Source: Listeria grayi DSM 20601 (lineage in GTDB: Bacteria; Bacillota; Bacilli; Lactobacillales; Listeriaceae). From it: 64,000 nt of DNA. A program made the position numbers and the translations under genes. The notes beneath the pieces were generated by a model that saw only the letters and a program-made list of their open reading frames with translations, made no database searches and was not told the DNA's origin. Of this stretch, positions 16,560 to 26,111 are shown piece after piece. The stretch is taken from contig NZ_GL538353.1 of the NCBI RefSeq assembly GCF_000148995.1, positions 372,001 through 436,000 of the forward strand, in the 5' to 3' direction. How positions within the stretch are numbered: the first letter of the stretch is position 1; the number at the start of each line of letters is the position of its first letter.

Positions 16560-16871
16560 ATGCACGTTTTAATGGCTTGCGCAGGGGGAATGAGTTCTTC
16601 CCTATTAGCCAATTATTTAAGTAAAGAAGCAAAAAAAAATGATATTAGCGATTTCTATATCGAAGCTGTTGGTACGATGCGGGTAGCCAAAAAATTGACG
16701 GAACGAGGCTGGGATATTTTTCTATTGGCCCCCCAAGTACGCTTTCATAAAGAGATGTTGCTTCAAGAGTTAGCGGATTATGAGATCCCATTCCTACTGA
16801 TCGATGGCCCACTTTATACACCGATCGGAGCGCCGAAGCTGTTCGGACAGATGATGGAGCTGCTGAAATAG
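16560..16871 (+). CDS. Stand-alone PTS EIIB component, lactose/cellobiose family
   Basis: A 103-residue protein with the family's N-terminal phosphocysteine loop MACAGGMSSSLLANYL (Cys at residue 7). It would receive phosphate from an EIIA and pass it to a sugar held by an EIIC of the beta-glucoside/cellobiose type. Neither EIIA nor EIIC lies nearby, so it either pairs with a distant permease or has a regulatory role. GGAAGGGG precedes the ATG. A terminator hairpin immediately follows and has been split by, or duplicated around, the repeat element at 16907. Confidence 0.88.
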   Translation: MHVLMACAGGMSSSLLANYLSKEAKKNDISDFYIEAVGTMRVAKKLTERGWDIFLLAPQVRFHKEMLLQELADYEIPFLLIDGPLYTPIGAPKLFGQMMELLK

Positions 16872-16872
16872 A

Positions 16873-16906
16873 AAGACGTCTGTTTCTTAAATGAAACAGA
16901 TGTCTT
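16873..16906 (+). terminator. Terminator hairpin, left copy flanking repeat element
   Basis: AAGACGTCTGTTTC and GAAACAGATGTCTT around a TTAAAT loop lie two bases after the EIIB stop. It lacks a T tract because the repeat element begins directly after it. A near-identical hairpin lies at 17074. Confidence 0.7.
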
Positions 16907-17073
16907 AGCTTGCCCGAAAAATGCCCATCTTCGTCGTTGAAGCCTGCGTTCCGATGCTCACGTACACGAGTACGCTCCGCTTCGGTACTCAACTTTGCCT
17001 AGAATCTAATCATTTTTCGGGCAAGCTAAAGACAGAGCGAAAACATTTGAATGGTATTTTTCTTCAGTCTGAG
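16907..17073. repeat. Structured intergenic repeat element, copy 1
   Basis: A core of 121 bases (16907-17027) is bounded by a perfect 17-bp inverted repeat, AGCTTGCCCGAAAAATG and its complement. The inner part contains further partial pairing around GTACACGAGTAC. A tail (17028-17073) ends in TTTTTCTTCAGTCTGAG. The same arrangement with about 80 percent identity recurs at 34949. There is no coding potential. Both copies lie between two copies of a local terminator hairpin. It looks like a small mobile or self-folding element (MITE-like), not a known Listeria feature that I can name. Confidence 0.8.
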
Positions 17074-17107
17074 GCGTCTGTTTCTTAAATGAAACAGACG
17101 TCTTTTT
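17074..17107 (+). terminator. Terminator hairpin, right copy flanking repeat element
   Basis: CGTCTGTTTC and GAAACAGACG around TTAAAT, followed by TCTTTTT. It repeats the loop and stem of the hairpin at 16873 and retains the T tract, so it is the functional end of the EIIB transcript. Confidence 0.8.
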
Positions 17108-17183
17108 GATCTACGCTTCTTCAATAGTTGAAAAATAATGATACCACCATATTGTTTTTGCTGATTTATATAGAAAAAAGTGG

Positions 17184-18302
17184 CTATTTATTTCGTTCTT
17201 GGAGTAAATGTTTGAAAACGAACGGTGCGATCAGATTTACAGAGATAGAGCGAAAGGTTTGATAGCCTACAACAAGCCCGACATTTGCAGAGATAGTGGT
17301 AGCAATCAAACTGATTTGGTCCATTCCGCCTGGAACGATCGCCAAGTACGTGGTCGTTTCTCCGTAATGAAAAAGCTGGTTCAATAACAAGCTGATACCA
17401 ACCATACAAAACAGTAATACGATATTACTGATGATCGCGCTGATAAAGAGAGTAGCTTTGTTGGCATTTCCTTTTAGATTGATGCCTAATCCGAAGTATA
17501 TACCAAGCGCCAATTGTGTGGCGCCGATGATCCCGTGGGGGACATTAAAGCCATGGATGCCGAAAATATTAAGAATACCAATACCGAGCAATGGACCAAG
17601 TAGTTGATGGATCGGCAAACGCAGGAATCTTCCTAAATCAGAAAACACCAAGACAGCGATAAGGAAAAATAAAATACTCGCCCAAGGAAACTGAGAAAGG
17701 AAATAATCGGAAGCAGCATTATGCGTTGCTACGGCTTGACTTTGATGATGAGCGCCAATCAGCGGTGTGTATAAAATAATAGGCACAAACAGGAAAATAG
17801 TGACCAAACGGAAAATCTGAAAAATCGAGACGATCGTTGGATCAAGATGTTTTTGCTCACGCGCATACAAGATCATCTGGGTCGCGCCGCCGGGCATACT
17901 GCCGGCAACCAGACTTTGGTAGTCCAATGTCGTCCATTTACTGATAAAGTAGCTGAATAGGATCCCAATCAAAATCAGCACGATGGTGGTGATCACCATG
18001 ATCGGTAGCTGGGAGATGATCAGTTTGAAAGTAGCAAGCGTGATTTTCGTACCGGCTGTATACCCAACGATCATTAGAGCTGCTAGGCGCAAAATGGCTG
18101 GAAAATGGAGCGGGATCTTATCAAACTGATTTAAAATCGTGATAATCAGCATCGGTCCAAGTAGCCAAGGTATTGGCAAGTGGATGAGCATGGCAAGTCC
18201 TGCCCCCGCAAGCCCTGCTAAGATCGTTAGTAAAAATGGGAATACGGTTTTTTTAATTGGAAGCTGCTTGGTATTCAGCAATGATCTCCGCCACCCGTTC
18301 AT
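17184..18302 (-). CDS. AbrB family transporter (PF05145)
   Basis: A 372-residue integral membrane protein with about ten hydrophobic segments and the duplicated family pattern: LPIPWLLGPMLI in the first half and LPIHQLLGPLLGIG in the second. SMPGGATQM and VPGGMDQIS are the paired PGG motifs. Family members are proposed regulators or transporters; the function is not established. Its start overlaps the end of the upstream MBL gene by about 50 bases; a TTG further in, preceded by GGAG, is an alternative. The MBL-AbrB pair forms an operon divergent from a TetR gene. Confidence 0.8.
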   Translation of the reverse strand: MNGWRRSLLNTKQLPIKKTVFPFLLTILAGLAGAGLAMLIHLPIPWLLGPMLIITILNQFDKIPLHFPAILRLAALMIVGYTAGTKITLATFKLIISQLPIMVITTIVLILIGILFSYFISKWTTLDYQSLVAGSMPGGATQMILYAREQKHLDPTIVSIFQIFRLVTIFLFVPIILYTPLIGAHHQSQAVATHNAASDYFLSQFPWASILFFLIAVLVFSDLGRFLRLPIHQLLGPLLGIGILNIFGIHGFNVPHGIIGATQLALGIYFGLGINLKGNANKATLFISAIISNIVLLFCMVGISLLLNQLFHYGETTTYLAIVPGGMDQISLIATTISANVGLVVGYQTFRSISVNLIAPFVFKHLLQERNK

Positions 18303-19017
18303 TTAGGTCTTCCCCGGTAACAAGTCCGCCATGATAGCAGATGATTGTCGTTAGCGGAAGGTCAAGAAAGGAACGCAAGGAATCGATTGCTTCTGGATAA
18401 TTTGGCGTTACTGGTTTGCGCGGGCCAAATAGTTCGCCATTTTCTGATACCATCGCATCACCAGTGATCAATGTCTGGCTGTCAGCATGGTAAAGGGAGA
18501 TGTGTCCCGGCGTATGTCCAGGGGTAGGGAGGACTTGATAATCGCTTCCGAACGAGATCACTTTTTGGTTATCTAAATAATGAGTAACATTTTCCTGAGA
18601 ACCGTCATAAAAGGCTTGGAATTCTTTTACCACATCTTCTGGGTACGCCGCATATAATGCTGGCTTATTTTCTTCAGGCAATTTGATCAGCGGCTCTTTT
18701 CCGTTGATTACTTTTGCATCTTCTCCGAAAGCAAAAACAGAGATAGAATCGTTTTTGTTTACCAATTGGGGCAGACTACCGATATGGTCGACGTCTTGAT
18801 GAGTCAAAATAACTCCAGCTAGCTTTTTATCAGCTAGACCTTCTTCTTTTAAAGCGGATTGAATCGCATCGAAGTCATTTAAGAATCCGGTGTCGACAAG
18901 CATATAGCTATCTCCTTCGACAAGTACAGTAATATTTAGTACCATGTTATTTCGTTCGCTTTCTTCGATTGGCAATACATAAATCGAATCATTGATTTTC
19001 AAAATCAGAACCTCCAT
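18253..19017 (-). CDS. MBL-fold metallo-hydrolase
   Basis: A 254-residue metallo-beta-lactamase fold protein. The metal site reads THQDVDHIGSL, i.e. HxDxDH rather than the usual HxHxDH, a variant common in Gram-positive MBL proteins of the YflN type. Further ligands are TPGHTPGHISLY and TGDAMV, with a C-terminal CYHGG. The substrate is unknown; lactonase or thioesterase activity is possible. It is the first gene of the operon with the AbrB transporter, divergent from tetR, which probably controls both. Confidence 0.88.
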   Translation of the reverse strand: MEVLILKINDSIYVLPIEESERNNMVLNITVLVEGDSYMLVDTGFLNDFDAIQSALKEEGLADKKLAGVILTHQDVDHIGSLPQLVNKNDSISVFAFGEDAKVINGKEPLIKLPEENKPALYAAYPEDVVKEFQAFYDGSQENVTHYLDNQKVISFGSDYQVLPTPGHTPGHISLYHADSQTLITGDAMVSENGELFGPRKPVTPNYPEAIDSLRSFLDLPLTTIICYHGGLVTGEDLNERVAEIIAEYQAASN

Positions 19018-19018
19018 A

Positions 19019-19080
19019 TATAAAAAATAATTTATGACTATAAAAAATAGTTTGTAGAATAAATTGTATCATGGTAAACT
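19019..19080 (+). promoter_or_regulatory. tetR promoter and candidate operator direct repeats
   Basis: TTGTAG (19052-19057) and TAAACT (19075-19080) with 17 bases between them form a tetR promoter. Two identical 11-mers TATAAAAAATA at 19019 and 19039, 20 bases apart, lie in the short divergent spacer and may be the regulator's binding region. This is tentative because the sequence is AT-rich. Confidence 0.4.
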
Positions 19081-19108
19081 AAATTTATCAAGAAAGTAGG
19101 TGAGGGCA

Positions 19109-19666
19109 TTGGCGCAAAAAAGAAATTTGACAAAAGCCAAAATCATCGATGTCACGTTTGAACTTGCGAATGAAATCGGGATCACCCATATTAATTTCCC
19201 TAAGATCTCTGAACGGCTGAATATAAAATATCCGTCGCTTTATAATCACTTTGCGAATATTGATGTTTTAAAAATCGCGATGACCGAAACATTTGTTGCG
19301 AACCTGAATCAGCAATTGATAAAAAGTTTACTGGGAAAAGCCGGGAAAGATGCTATTCACACGTTTGCCATGACGTATCGGGATATTGCGTTTGAAAACC
19401 GGGCAGGATATGAGCTATTTATTAATTGTCCAAGTTTTGATAATGAGCAGTTGACGAACCAATTTTTAGAAATGACGTATATGATTCGCCAGATTTTAGT
19501 CCCATATTCACTGTCAGAAGAAGAAACGGTGCATAAGAGTAGAGAGTTTCGCAGTATTTTGCATGGCTACATCTCGCTAGTGTTTTTGGGCTATTTTAGA
19601 CACCAGCTCGACCACGAGGAAAGTTTCGAGCGCATGATCGCGGATTATATCCAGTCCTTGGAATAG
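19109..19666 (+). CDS. TetR family transcriptional regulator
   Basis: A 185-residue regulator. The N-terminal helix-turn-helix is in ITHINFPKISERLNIKYPSLYNHF (about residues 30-53). The C-terminal domain contains a TetR_C_33/WHG-like segment (YELFINCPSFDNEQLTNQFLE). TTG at 19109 is preferred since AGGTGAGGG lies 6-8 bases upstream; a GTG at 19100 overlaps that site. It is divergent from the MBL-AbrB operon, its probable target, and ends at a strong bidirectional terminator. Confidence 0.85.
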   Translation: MAQKRNLTKAKIIDVTFELANEIGITHINFPKISERLNIKYPSLYNHFANIDVLKIAMTETFVANLNQQLIKSLLGKAGKDAIHTFAMTYRDIAFENRAGYELFINCPSFDNEQLTNQFLEMTYMIRQILVPYSLSEEETVHKSREFRSILHGYISLVFLGYFRHQLDHEESFERMIADYIQSLE

Positions 19667-19672
19667 GAAACA

Positions 19673-19706
19673 AAAACGACTTAGAATCCACTTCTAAGTC
19701 GTTTTT
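19673..19706. terminator. Bidirectional terminator of tetR and his operon
   Basis: AAAACGACTTAGAA pairs with TTCTAAGTCGTTTT around a short loop with T tracts on both strands. Confidence 0.9.
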
Positions 19707-19709
19707 TAT

Positions 19710-20021
19710 TTATAGATCCGTGATCTCACTTCGATCTTTCGTCGTACTGATCTTCCCGACGCGTCCTTCCAGTTCCTCTTCGATCACGGAAAGCGGTATG
19801 CCTTTTTCTACTAATAAGACGAGCAAGTGATAAGTAAGGTCGGCTGTTTCGCTAATCAATTCCTGATTCTCATTTTTGGCAGCGATGACTACTTCTGTCG
19901 TTTCTTCCCCCACTTTTTTGAGAATCTTGTCTAATCCTTTTTCAAAAAGGTAGGTGGTGTAGGAACCTTCTTTGGGCTCGTTTTTTCGCTGTTCGATTTC
20001 GGCATATAATTTAGTCAACAT
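19710..20021 (-). CDS. hisE: Phosphoribosyl-ATP pyrophosphatase
   Basis: About 103 residues; second step of histidine synthesis, converting PR-ATP to PR-AMP. The MazG-like motif [15 protein letters not shown] and [14 protein letters not shown] carry the metal-binding Glu/Asp residues. It is the last gene of the operon and overlaps hisI slightly. The start MLTKLYAE is chosen because AAGGAAG lies 9 bases upstream; an ATG two codons earlier is too close to it. It is separate from HisI, as usual in Listeria, not fused as in Bacillus or enterics. Confidence 0.93.
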   Translation of the reverse strand: MLTKLYAEIEQRKNEPKEGSYTTYLFEKGLDKILKKVGEETTEVVIAAKNENQELISETADLTYHLLVLLVEKGIPLSVIEEELEGRVGKISTTKDRSEITDL

Positions 20022-20346
20022 CTTCATTCACTTCCTTTATGGTTTGGAAAAAGCAGCTTTTTTCACCTGTGTGACATGCTGGGCCGTCGATGACGACGTG
20101 GATCAGCAATGTATCTTGATCGCAATCTGTCATGATTTTTTTGACGTGCTGGAAATTGCCACTTGTAGCGCCTTTGTTCCATAGTGATCTCCTAGAACGG
20201 GAGTAAAACCAAGTCGTATTGCTACTTAGCGTTTTTTGAAAGCTTTCTTCATTCATATAAGCGAGCATCAGGACTTCTTGCGAGCCGTCTTCGATAATGA
20301 TGGCAGGAATCAGACCTTTAGAAAAATCGAGTTTGGGAATCGTCAT
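20011..20346 (-). CDS. hisI: Phosphoribosyl-AMP cyclohydrolase
   Basis: 111 residues; third step of histidine synthesis, opening the purine ring of PR-AMP. Signatures are [35 protein letters not shown], and the metal ligands [11 protein letters not shown] plus [10 protein letters not shown]. It overlaps hisF by 4 bases and hisE by about 11-17 bases, i.e. translationally coupled. Normal length for the free-standing enzyme. Confidence 0.95.
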   Translation of the reverse strand: MTIPKLDFSKGLIPAIIIEDGSQEVLMLAYMNEESFQKTLSSNTTWFYSRSRRSLWNKGATSGNFQHVKKIMTDCDQDTLLIHVVIDGPACHTGEKSCFFQTIKEVNEDVD

Positions 20347-21098
20347 AAGCGTATTTCCACTCCTTTATTAGCCAGGTGCTGCTTCAAATCGGGGATCGCG
20401 ATGGTACCATAATGAAAAATGCTGGCGGCGAGTGCAGCTCCGGCTTCAGTCTTTTGAAACACTTCTACGATATCATCGCTTGTCCCGCAGCCTCCGGAAG
20501 CAATGACGGGAACGGATACGCTGGAAGCGATGCTGGATGTAAGTGCTAGATCATAACCGCTTTTGGTGCCATCTTTATTCATGCTGGTAAGCAGGATTTC
20601 GCCAGCACCGAGTTCGGTTACTTGCTGTGCCCATTTCACTGCATCAAGTCCTGTGTCGACTTTACCGCCATGTGTATAAACATGCCAACTGTTTCCATGC
20701 CGCTTGGCATCAATGGCAACGACGATGCATTGTGAGCCGAATTTCTCAGCCCCGGCTTTGATCAGTTCGGGATCTTTTACTGCGGCTGAATTCAAGGATA
20801 TTTTATCTGCGCCAGCTTGGAGAAGAGCTTTCATATCGGCAATACTGCTTATGCCGCCGCCAACTGTGAGTGGTATAAAGACTTGCTCAGCCGTTCGTTC
20901 CACGACATCAATCAGGGTTTTTCGCTGTTCGTTCGTTGCTGAAATATCTAAGAAAACAAGTTCATCTGCGCCGGCTTTGTTATAAGCATCAGCTATCGCT
21001 ACGGGATCGCCGACATCGGTAAGCGAAATGAAATTGATGCCTTTCACAACGCGTCCATTTGTCACGTCAAGACAGGGAATGATCCGTTTAGTAAGCAT
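20343..21098 (-). CDS. hisF: Imidazole glycerol phosphate synthase, cyclase subunit
   Basis: 251 residues; the (beta/alpha)8 barrel that, with HisH, makes imidazole-glycerol phosphate and AICAR from PRFAR. Catalytic Asp residues are in [15 protein letters not shown] and [10 protein letters not shown]; phosphate loops GGGISS and ASGGCG are present. The start is the ATG of MLTKRIIP, which overlaps the hisA end by 11 bases; a longer frame upstream lies inside hisA. AICAR links the pathway to purine synthesis. Confidence 0.97.
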   Translation of the reverse strand: MLTKRIIPCLDVTNGRVVKGINFISLTDVGDPVAIADAYNKAGADELVFLDISATNEQRKTLIDVVERTAEQVFIPLTVGGGISSIADMKALLQAGADKISLNSAAVKDPELIKAGAEKFGSQCIVVAIDAKRHGNSWHVYTHGGKVDTGLDAVKWAQQVTELGAGEILLTSMNKDGTKSGYDLALTSSIASSVSVPVIASGGCGTSDDIVEVFQKTEAGAALAASIFHYGTIAIPDLKQHLANKGVEIRL

Positions 21099-21810
21099 GA
21101 CCTTCCACCTCCAGCACATCCGCCATGGTGATTTTCCCTTCATAGAGGGCTTTGCCGGCGATCGCCCCGTAAAACCCTTCTGCAGCCAATTGTTCCAGAT
21201 CTGCTTTGGAGCTGACCCCTCCAGAGGCGATCACAGCAATTCGCGCGCTTTTCTGGATCGCACGTAATTCCTCGAAATTGGGACCAGCGAGTGTACCGTC
21301 TTTGCTGATGTCTGTATAAATAATCGTGTTGACACCGAGTTTGGCGATTTCACCAGCGAATGTCGTGGCCTTTTTATCCGACAACTGCAGCCATCCCTCT
21401 GTCGCAACGAAGCCGTTTTTCGCATCGATTCCGATGATGATCTTATCACCATATTTCGTCACAGCTGCTTTGACAAAATCCGGATCAGATAACGCTGCGG
21501 AGCCAATGATGACGCGTTCAGCACCGGCACGTAGATACGTATCGACCTGAGTCATGGTGCGAATACCACCGCCGACTTGGATAGGGATTTTTACTTGCTG
21601 CTGGAGACGTTGGATCAAAGCGATGTTGGTTGGTTTGCCAGAAACAGCGCCATCAAGATCCACGATATGAAGGAAAGTCGCTCCCGCCGCGGCGAATTTT
21701 GCAGCTTGATCAATGGGATCAGCATTCATCATTGTTTCTTTAGCAAAATCGCCTTGGTAAAGTCTCACGCATTTACCGTTTTTTATATCGATTGCTGGGA
21801 AGATCTGCAT
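21088..21810 (-). CDS. hisA: ProFAR isomerase
   Basis: 240 residues; isomerises the aminoaldose ProFAR to the ketose PRFAR in step four of histidine synthesis. Barrel Asp residues are seen in [15 protein letters not shown] and [14 protein letters not shown], phosphate loops in GGGIRT and ASGGVS. The ATG of MQIFPAID overlaps the hisH end by 28 bases; the frame is open further upstream but only within hisH. It is a paralogue of the downstream hisF by ancient duplication. Confidence 0.97.
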   Translation of the reverse strand: MQIFPAIDIKNGKCVRLYQGDFAKETMMNADPIDQAAKFAAAGATFLHIVDLDGAVSGKPTNIALIQRLQQQVKIPIQVGGGIRTMTQVDTYLRAGAERVIIGSAALSDPDFVKAAVTKYGDKIIIGIDAKNGFVATEGWLQLSDKKATTFAGEIAKLGVNTIIYTDISKDGTLAGPNFEELRAIQKSARIAVIASGGVSSKADLEQLAAEGFYGAIAGKALYEGKITMADVLEVEGHAY

Positions 21811-22415
21811 GCGCGAACCACCTCCATGAAATTTTTTAAAATCGTTAGGCCGACTTGACCGCTTTTCTCCGGGTGGAATTGGACACCATAAGTATGACCC
21901 GCGGCAATAATGCCAGTGACCGAGGTGCTGTAGGTGCTTGATCCGTAAATATAGCCTGACGGGCAATCAGCATAATAGGAGTGGACATAGTATACATATT
22001 CGCCTGCCAATCCTTTGGTGAGTGGGGATCCTTGTTGTAACTCTAACTGGTTCCAGCCCATATGAGGTACTGGCATTGCTGGCTTAGCTGGCAGTCGTTT
22101 CGCAGTGCCGGGAATTAATCCTAGGCCTTTTGTATAGCGATGTTCTTCGCTGCCTTCTAGTAATAATTGCATTCCAAGGCACACGCCGAGAATTGGTTTG
22201 CCAGCTGCAGCGGCTTCTTTGAGTAAAGGAACAAGTCCGCGGGAAGTTAACTCGGCCATTGCTTCGGGGAAAGCACCTACGCCTGGAAGAATGAGTGCCT
22301 CCGCCTTGGCGATGATTGCTGGGTCAGCCGTGATCACTGTATCCGTTTGTAAATAGGAAAAAGCTTTCTGCAGGCTTTTTGTATTTCCTGTGTCATAATC
22401 AATGATCGCTAACAT
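21783..22415 (-). CDS. hisH: Imidazole glycerol phosphate synthase, glutaminase subunit
   Basis: 210 residues; class I glutamine amidotransferase that feeds ammonia to HisF. The nucleophile is Cys in ILGVCLGMQLLLEG, and the His-Glu pair is in YGVQFHPEKSG. The N-terminal IIDYDTGNTKSL is typical of HisH. It starts immediately after the hisB stop and overlaps hisA. Confidence 0.97.
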   Translation of the reverse strand: MLAIIDYDTGNTKSLQKAFSYLQTDTVITADPAIIAKAEALILPGVGAFPEAMAELTSRGLVPLLKEAAAAGKPILGVCLGMQLLLEGSEEHRYTKGLGLIPGTAKRLPAKPAMPVPHMGWNQLELQQGSPLTKGLAGEYVYYVHSYYADCPSGYIYGSSTYSTSVTGIIAAGHTYGVQFHPEKSGQVGLTILKNFMEVVRACRSSQQSI

Positions 22416-23000
22416 TTACAACACTCCTTTGGTCGAGTTGATGCCTTGGATATCAGGATTGATCGTAATGGCTTCCCGGAACGCTCGACCGAATGCTTTG
22501 AACAACGCTTCGATCTTATGGTGAGTGTTGGTACCATAGAGGACACGGACATGCAAGTTCAGCTTGGCATTATTGGCGACCGCTTGGAAGAATTCCTCCG
22601 TCAGTTCTGTATCAAAATCGCCTAATTTTGGATTTTCAAAAGCAGCATCGAAAACCAAATAGGACCGACCACTTAAATCGATCGAAGCGAAACCAAGTGC
22701 TTCATCCATGGGTACAAAAGCGGTGCCGTAACGGTTGATTCCTTGCTTTTCGGCGAGCGCTTCGCTAAATAGTTCGCCAAGCAGGATGCCGACATCTTCG
22801 ACTGTGTGGTGGGCATCGACATACGTATCTCCTGTTGCTTTGACATTGAGCGAGATTCGACTGTGTTTGGCGAATAGGATCAGCATATGATCAAAAAAAC
22901 CGACTCCCGTATCGATGGAAGCAGGGGTTTCTTCATCGAGATTCAAAGCGATCGTGATCTCCGTTTCGGCGGTATTGCGGCTTCGTTTGGCTTGGCGCAT
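22416..23000 (-). CDS. hisB: Imidazoleglycerol-phosphate dehydratase
   Basis: 194 residues; monofunctional dehydratase, as usual in Gram-positives (no fused histidinol phosphatase, which is supplied by hisJ at 27.4 kb). Manganese-binding motifs [22 protein letters not shown] and the later [14 protein letters not shown] are intact. It abuts hisD (stop to start without a gap) and hisH. Confidence 0.97.
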   Translation of the reverse strand: MRQAKRSRNTAETEITIALNLDEETPASIDTGVGFFDHMLILFAKHSRISLNVKATGDTYVDAHHTVEDVGILLGELFSEALAEKQGINRYGTAFVPMDEALGFASIDLSGRSYLVFDAAFENPKLGDFDTELTEEFFQAVANNAKLNLHVRVLYGTNTHHKIEALFKAFGRAFREAITINPDIQGINSTKGVL

Positions 23001-24290
23001 TTAAAATTCCTCCTTATAACGAATTTGAATGGCTCTTGCGTGAGCTTGTAGTCCTTCTGATTCTGCGATCCGGATGATCGCATCTTTTTCTGCTTCGAGC
23101 GCTTCTTTTGTGTAGCTGACAAATGACATTCTTTTTTGAAAGTCATACACACTGAGTGGGGAAGAAAAACGTGCCGTTCCAGATGTCGGTAGGACATGGT
23201 TGGGACCGGCTACATAATCGCCGAGCGGCTCCGAGGCATAGTTACCTAGGAAAATCGAACCAGCATGTTTGACGGCATGAAGATAGGAGAAAGGGGATTC
23301 CAGCTGGATTTCCAAATGCTCCGGTGCAAGGAGATTTACAATTTCAAATAAATCGGCGGTCGATGCTGCCACGATGATTTTACCGTGGTCTTGCAAAGCT
23401 TGTTCCGCGATCGCCCGCCTTGCCAAAGTTTGCAGCTGATCCGTGACTGCTTTTTCTGTTTGCTCGGCAATCGTTTGCGAAGTAGTGATGAGAATGGCAG
23501 CTGCTTCCGGATCATGTTCTGCTTGTGATAATAGATCAGCAGCGATAAATGCAGGATTGGCTGTTTCATCAGCAGCGACAACGATTTCGGAAGGTCCTGC
23601 GATCATATCGATTCCGACTTCGCCAAAGACAGCGCGTTTTGCCGCCGCAACAAAGCGGTTACCCGGTCCGATGATCTTATCTACTTTTGGTATACTTTCT
23701 GTGCCATAAGCAAGGGCGGCAATTGCTTGAGCGCCACCGATCTTATAAACCTCATCCACGCCGGCAAGCGCAGCTGCAGCTAAAATAGTGGAAGGAATTC
23801 CTGCTTCACTAGGCGGTGTGACCATGACGATTCTGGACACACCGGCGATCTTAGCGGGAATCGCGTTCATTAAAACAGAAGAAGGATAGGCGGCAGTTCC
23901 GCCGGGTACATAGATGCCGACTGTTTCGATCGGGCGATATAATTGGCCGCGGACGACACCAGCTTTTTCGGTATCGACAAAACCATTTGCCAGCTGCTGT
24001 TTATGAAAACTTTCGATATTTTGTTTCGCGGTCGTTAAACTTTTTAAGAGTTCAGGATCGCAGCTGTTTAATGCTTCGGTGATCACTTCACTGCTAACAC
24101 GAAAATCAAGGATATCCTGATTATCAAAAGAGTTTGTATAAGCACGTAGCGCATCATCCCCCTCGTAACGGACAGCTTGGATAATCGCGGCTACAGCATC
24201 CGCTGTTTTTTTAGTTTGGGGATCATCTTTAGTTCGTTCTATTTCTAACAGTTCTTTGATGGTAGTAAAATCTCCTTGCAACCATTTCAT
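23001..24290 (-). CDS. hisD: Histidinol dehydrogenase
   Basis: 429 residues; oxidises histidinol to histidine in two NAD-linked steps. Zinc and substrate regions are visible in GPSEIVVAADE, LLSQAEHDPEAAAILIT and GPNHVLPTSGTARFSS. YVPGGTAAYPSSVLMN and KIIGPGNRFVAAAKR are further hallmark segments. Normal length. The spacing to hisG is 2 bases. Confidence 0.97.
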   Translation of the reverse strand: MKWLQGDFTTIKELLEIERTKDDPQTKKTADAVAAIIQAVRYEGDDALRAYTNSFDNQDILDFRVSSEVITEALNSCDPELLKSLTTAKQNIESFHKQQLANGFVDTEKAGVVRGQLYRPIETVGIYVPGGTAAYPSSVLMNAIPAKIAGVSRIVMVTPPSEAGIPSTILAAAALAGVDEVYKIGGAQAIAALAYGTESIPKVDKIIGPGNRFVAAAKRAVFGEVGIDMIAGPSEIVVAADETANPAFIAADLLSQAEHDPEAAAILITTSQTIAEQTEKAVTDQLQTLARRAIAEQALQDHGKIIVAASTADLFEIVNLLAPEHLEIQLESPFSYLHAVKHAGSIFLGNYASEPLGDYVAGPNHVLPTSGTARFSSPLSVYDFQKRMSFVSYTKEALEAEKDAIIRIAESEGLQAHARAIQIRYKEEF

Positions 24291-24292
24291 GT

Positions 24293-24925
24293 TTATTCCT
24301 CCCGTGTAGCAGCTTCTAAACGATGTATGAAACCTGCGAGCTGCTGTTTATTTTGTTTGAGTGAGGCTTTGTTGACGATCAGTCTTGCGGAAATCGGGTA
24401 CATCTGATCTAGTATCATCAGTCCGTTTTCCCGCAATGTCGCACCAGTTTCTACAATATCAACGATCGCGTCGGCAAGTTCTAAGATCGGAGCAAGTTCT
24501 ACGGAACCTTCAATCTTGATGATCTCGACATCTTCGCCTTTTTCGTTAAAATAATTACGGGTGATGTTCGGATACTTTGTCGCGATCACTTTACGGCGAT
24601 AATTTTCGGCGGCAAAAGGTTTGACAGCGGCAAGGCAAAATTGGCAGATGCCGATTTTGAGATCTAGCATTTCGTAGTGTGAACGTGATTGCTCCATCAA
24701 TATATCTTTACCGACGATTCCGACATCCACCACGCCGTGTTTGACGTAAGTCGTGACATCAGGTGCTTTTGCGAGAATGAAAGTGACAGGCTGGGTAGTG
24801 CTTTCAAAAATGAGTTTACGATTTTTTTCTTTTAACAGCATGCAGTCAATGCCTGCTTTTTCCAATAATAGGGTAGCAGACTTTTCTAGCCGTCCTTTTG
24901 TCAAGGCGATTTTCAATGGTTTCAT
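24293..24925 (-). CDS. hisG: ATP phosphoribosyltransferase, short form
   Basis: 210 residues; commits PRPP and ATP to histidine synthesis. This is the short HisG form that lacks the C-terminal regulatory domain and works in a complex with HisZ, encoded directly upstream. Signatures are [22 protein letters not shown] and the PRPP loop [16 protein letters not shown]. The start is the Met of MKPLKIAL, with GGAGG 9 bases upstream; in-frame upstream codons overlap hisZ. Confidence 0.96.
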   Translation of the reverse strand: MKPLKIALTKGRLEKSATLLLEKAGIDCMLLKEKNRKLIFESTTQPVTFILAKAPDVTTYVKHGVVDVGIVGKDILMEQSRSHYEMLDLKIGICQFCLAAVKPFAAENYRRKVIATKYPNITRNYFNEKGEDVEIIKIEGSVELAPILELADAIVDIVETGATLRENGLMILDQMYPISARLIVNKASLKQNKQQLAGFIHRLEAATREE

Positions 24926-24926
24926 C

Positions 24927-26111
24927 TTATTCCGCCTCCCGATAAATTTCTGCGATACCAGCTTCATTGATCAATATAACGCGTTTGATCTGCCATTTTT
25001 TCGCGTAAGCAATGCTTTCTTCCGGAATCTCAAAAAAGGAAAGTTCGGCTTCGGGATGAGCAGCGAGATAGTGTTCTGCTTCTTTCCACTGGGCCAATCC
25101 ATAATGGACAAAGCTATCTGGCGTTTTTGCTCTATAATGCTGTCCGATTTTATTTTTCAGACGAACGATCTTATCCAGATGCAGTGCCAATCCCACGGCA
25201 GGAGTGGGGTTTCCGCCAAAGCGTTCCAGCAGAAGGTCATAACGACCGCCGCTGAGGAAATGTTCAGAAGCATGATCAGCGTAGCCGCGGAAAATCAAAC
25301 CGGTGTAATAATCAAAATCTTGGATCAAACCGAGATCGATACTCAAAGCAACATCGGGTTCTACCTGTTCGACAAGTTGGACCGTGCGCCCTAGCTCTGA
25401 CAAAGCAGCTAAAATACCACGATTATCAGTCTGTTGTTTTGCTTTTTGTAGAATTTCTTCAGCAGGGCCAAACAACCATGGTAATTCTAAAATAAAATCA
25501 TCGAGGGAACTAGGATTCTCGGCCACAAAGGTTTTGATGCCGGAAATACTTTTGTTTAGTAATAATTTTCTGAAAATTAATTCCGTCTTATCGTCTAATT
25601 GTAGTTGTTTCAAGATTTCTTGATAGATGACCGCATGCCCTAACTCGATCTGGAAATTGGGGATCGCTAGATTTGATAGAATCGTGATTCCGCTTAAAAT
25701 ACATTCCAGCTCTGCTTTGAGAGAGGAAAAGCCGATGATCTCGATACCTGCTTGGGTCTGTTCGTTTTGTTCACCGATCAATTCCGGGTGGGCGCGGAAT
25801 ACTTTTCCGCTGTAGGATAATTTGACTGGAAGTGTAATGGCGGCGGTGCTTATCACGCGGCCGATCGGCAATGTCATATCAGGACGAAGCGCGATCGTTC
25901 GGCCTTCTGAGTCAAAGAAGCGGTAGATCGCAGCGGCACTCTCGGAGCTAGCTCTGAAGACATCTTCGAATTCCATGATCGGTGTTTCGATTCGTTTAAA
26001 TCCGCGGTTTTGAAAGAAGCTGTTTACTTGTTGTTCGACTTGAAAAGCCGATTCTGCTTCGCGAAATAGTTTGTCATTGGTTCCAGCTGGCAAATTTCGA
26101 TTCCAATTCAC
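24927..26111 (-). CDS. hisZ: ATP phosphoribosyltransferase regulatory subunit
   Basis: 394 residues; a histidyl-tRNA synthetase-like protein without tRNA-charging activity that completes short HisG and mediates histidine feedback. Class II-like motifs are [34 protein letters not shown], and [11 protein letters not shown]. The first gene of the nine-gene operon, it starts with GTG behind AAAGGAG. The upstream spacer contains TTTACA and a weak -10 but no T-box or HutP-type leader that I can see, so operon control may depend on a repressor or on HisZ feedback only. Confidence 0.95.
   Translation of the reverse strand: MNWNRNLPAGTNDKLFREAESAFQVEQQVNSFFQNRGFKRIETPIMEFEDVFRASSESAAAIYRFFDSEGRTIALRPDMTLPIGRVISTAAITLPVKLSYSGKVFRAHPELIGEQNEQTQAGIEIIGFSSLKAELECILSGITILSNLAIPNFQIELGHAVIYQEILKQLQLDDKTELIFRKLLLNKSISGIKTFVAENPSSLDDFILELPWLFGPAEEILQKAKQQTDNRGILAALSELGRTVQLVEQVEPDVALSIDLGLIQDFDYYTGLIFRGYADHASEHFLSGGRYDLLLERFGGNPTPAVGLALHLDKIVRLKNKIGQHYRAKTPDSFVHYGLAQWKEAEHYLAAHPEAELSFFEIPEESIAYAKKWQIKRVILINEAGIAEIYREAE

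Noticed and set aside
16907-17073. Classic IS element or CRISPR repeat as explanation for the element
   Set aside because: There is no coding sequence or transposase, only one unit per locus and no spacer-repeat periodicity; structure fits a small non-coding repeat instead.
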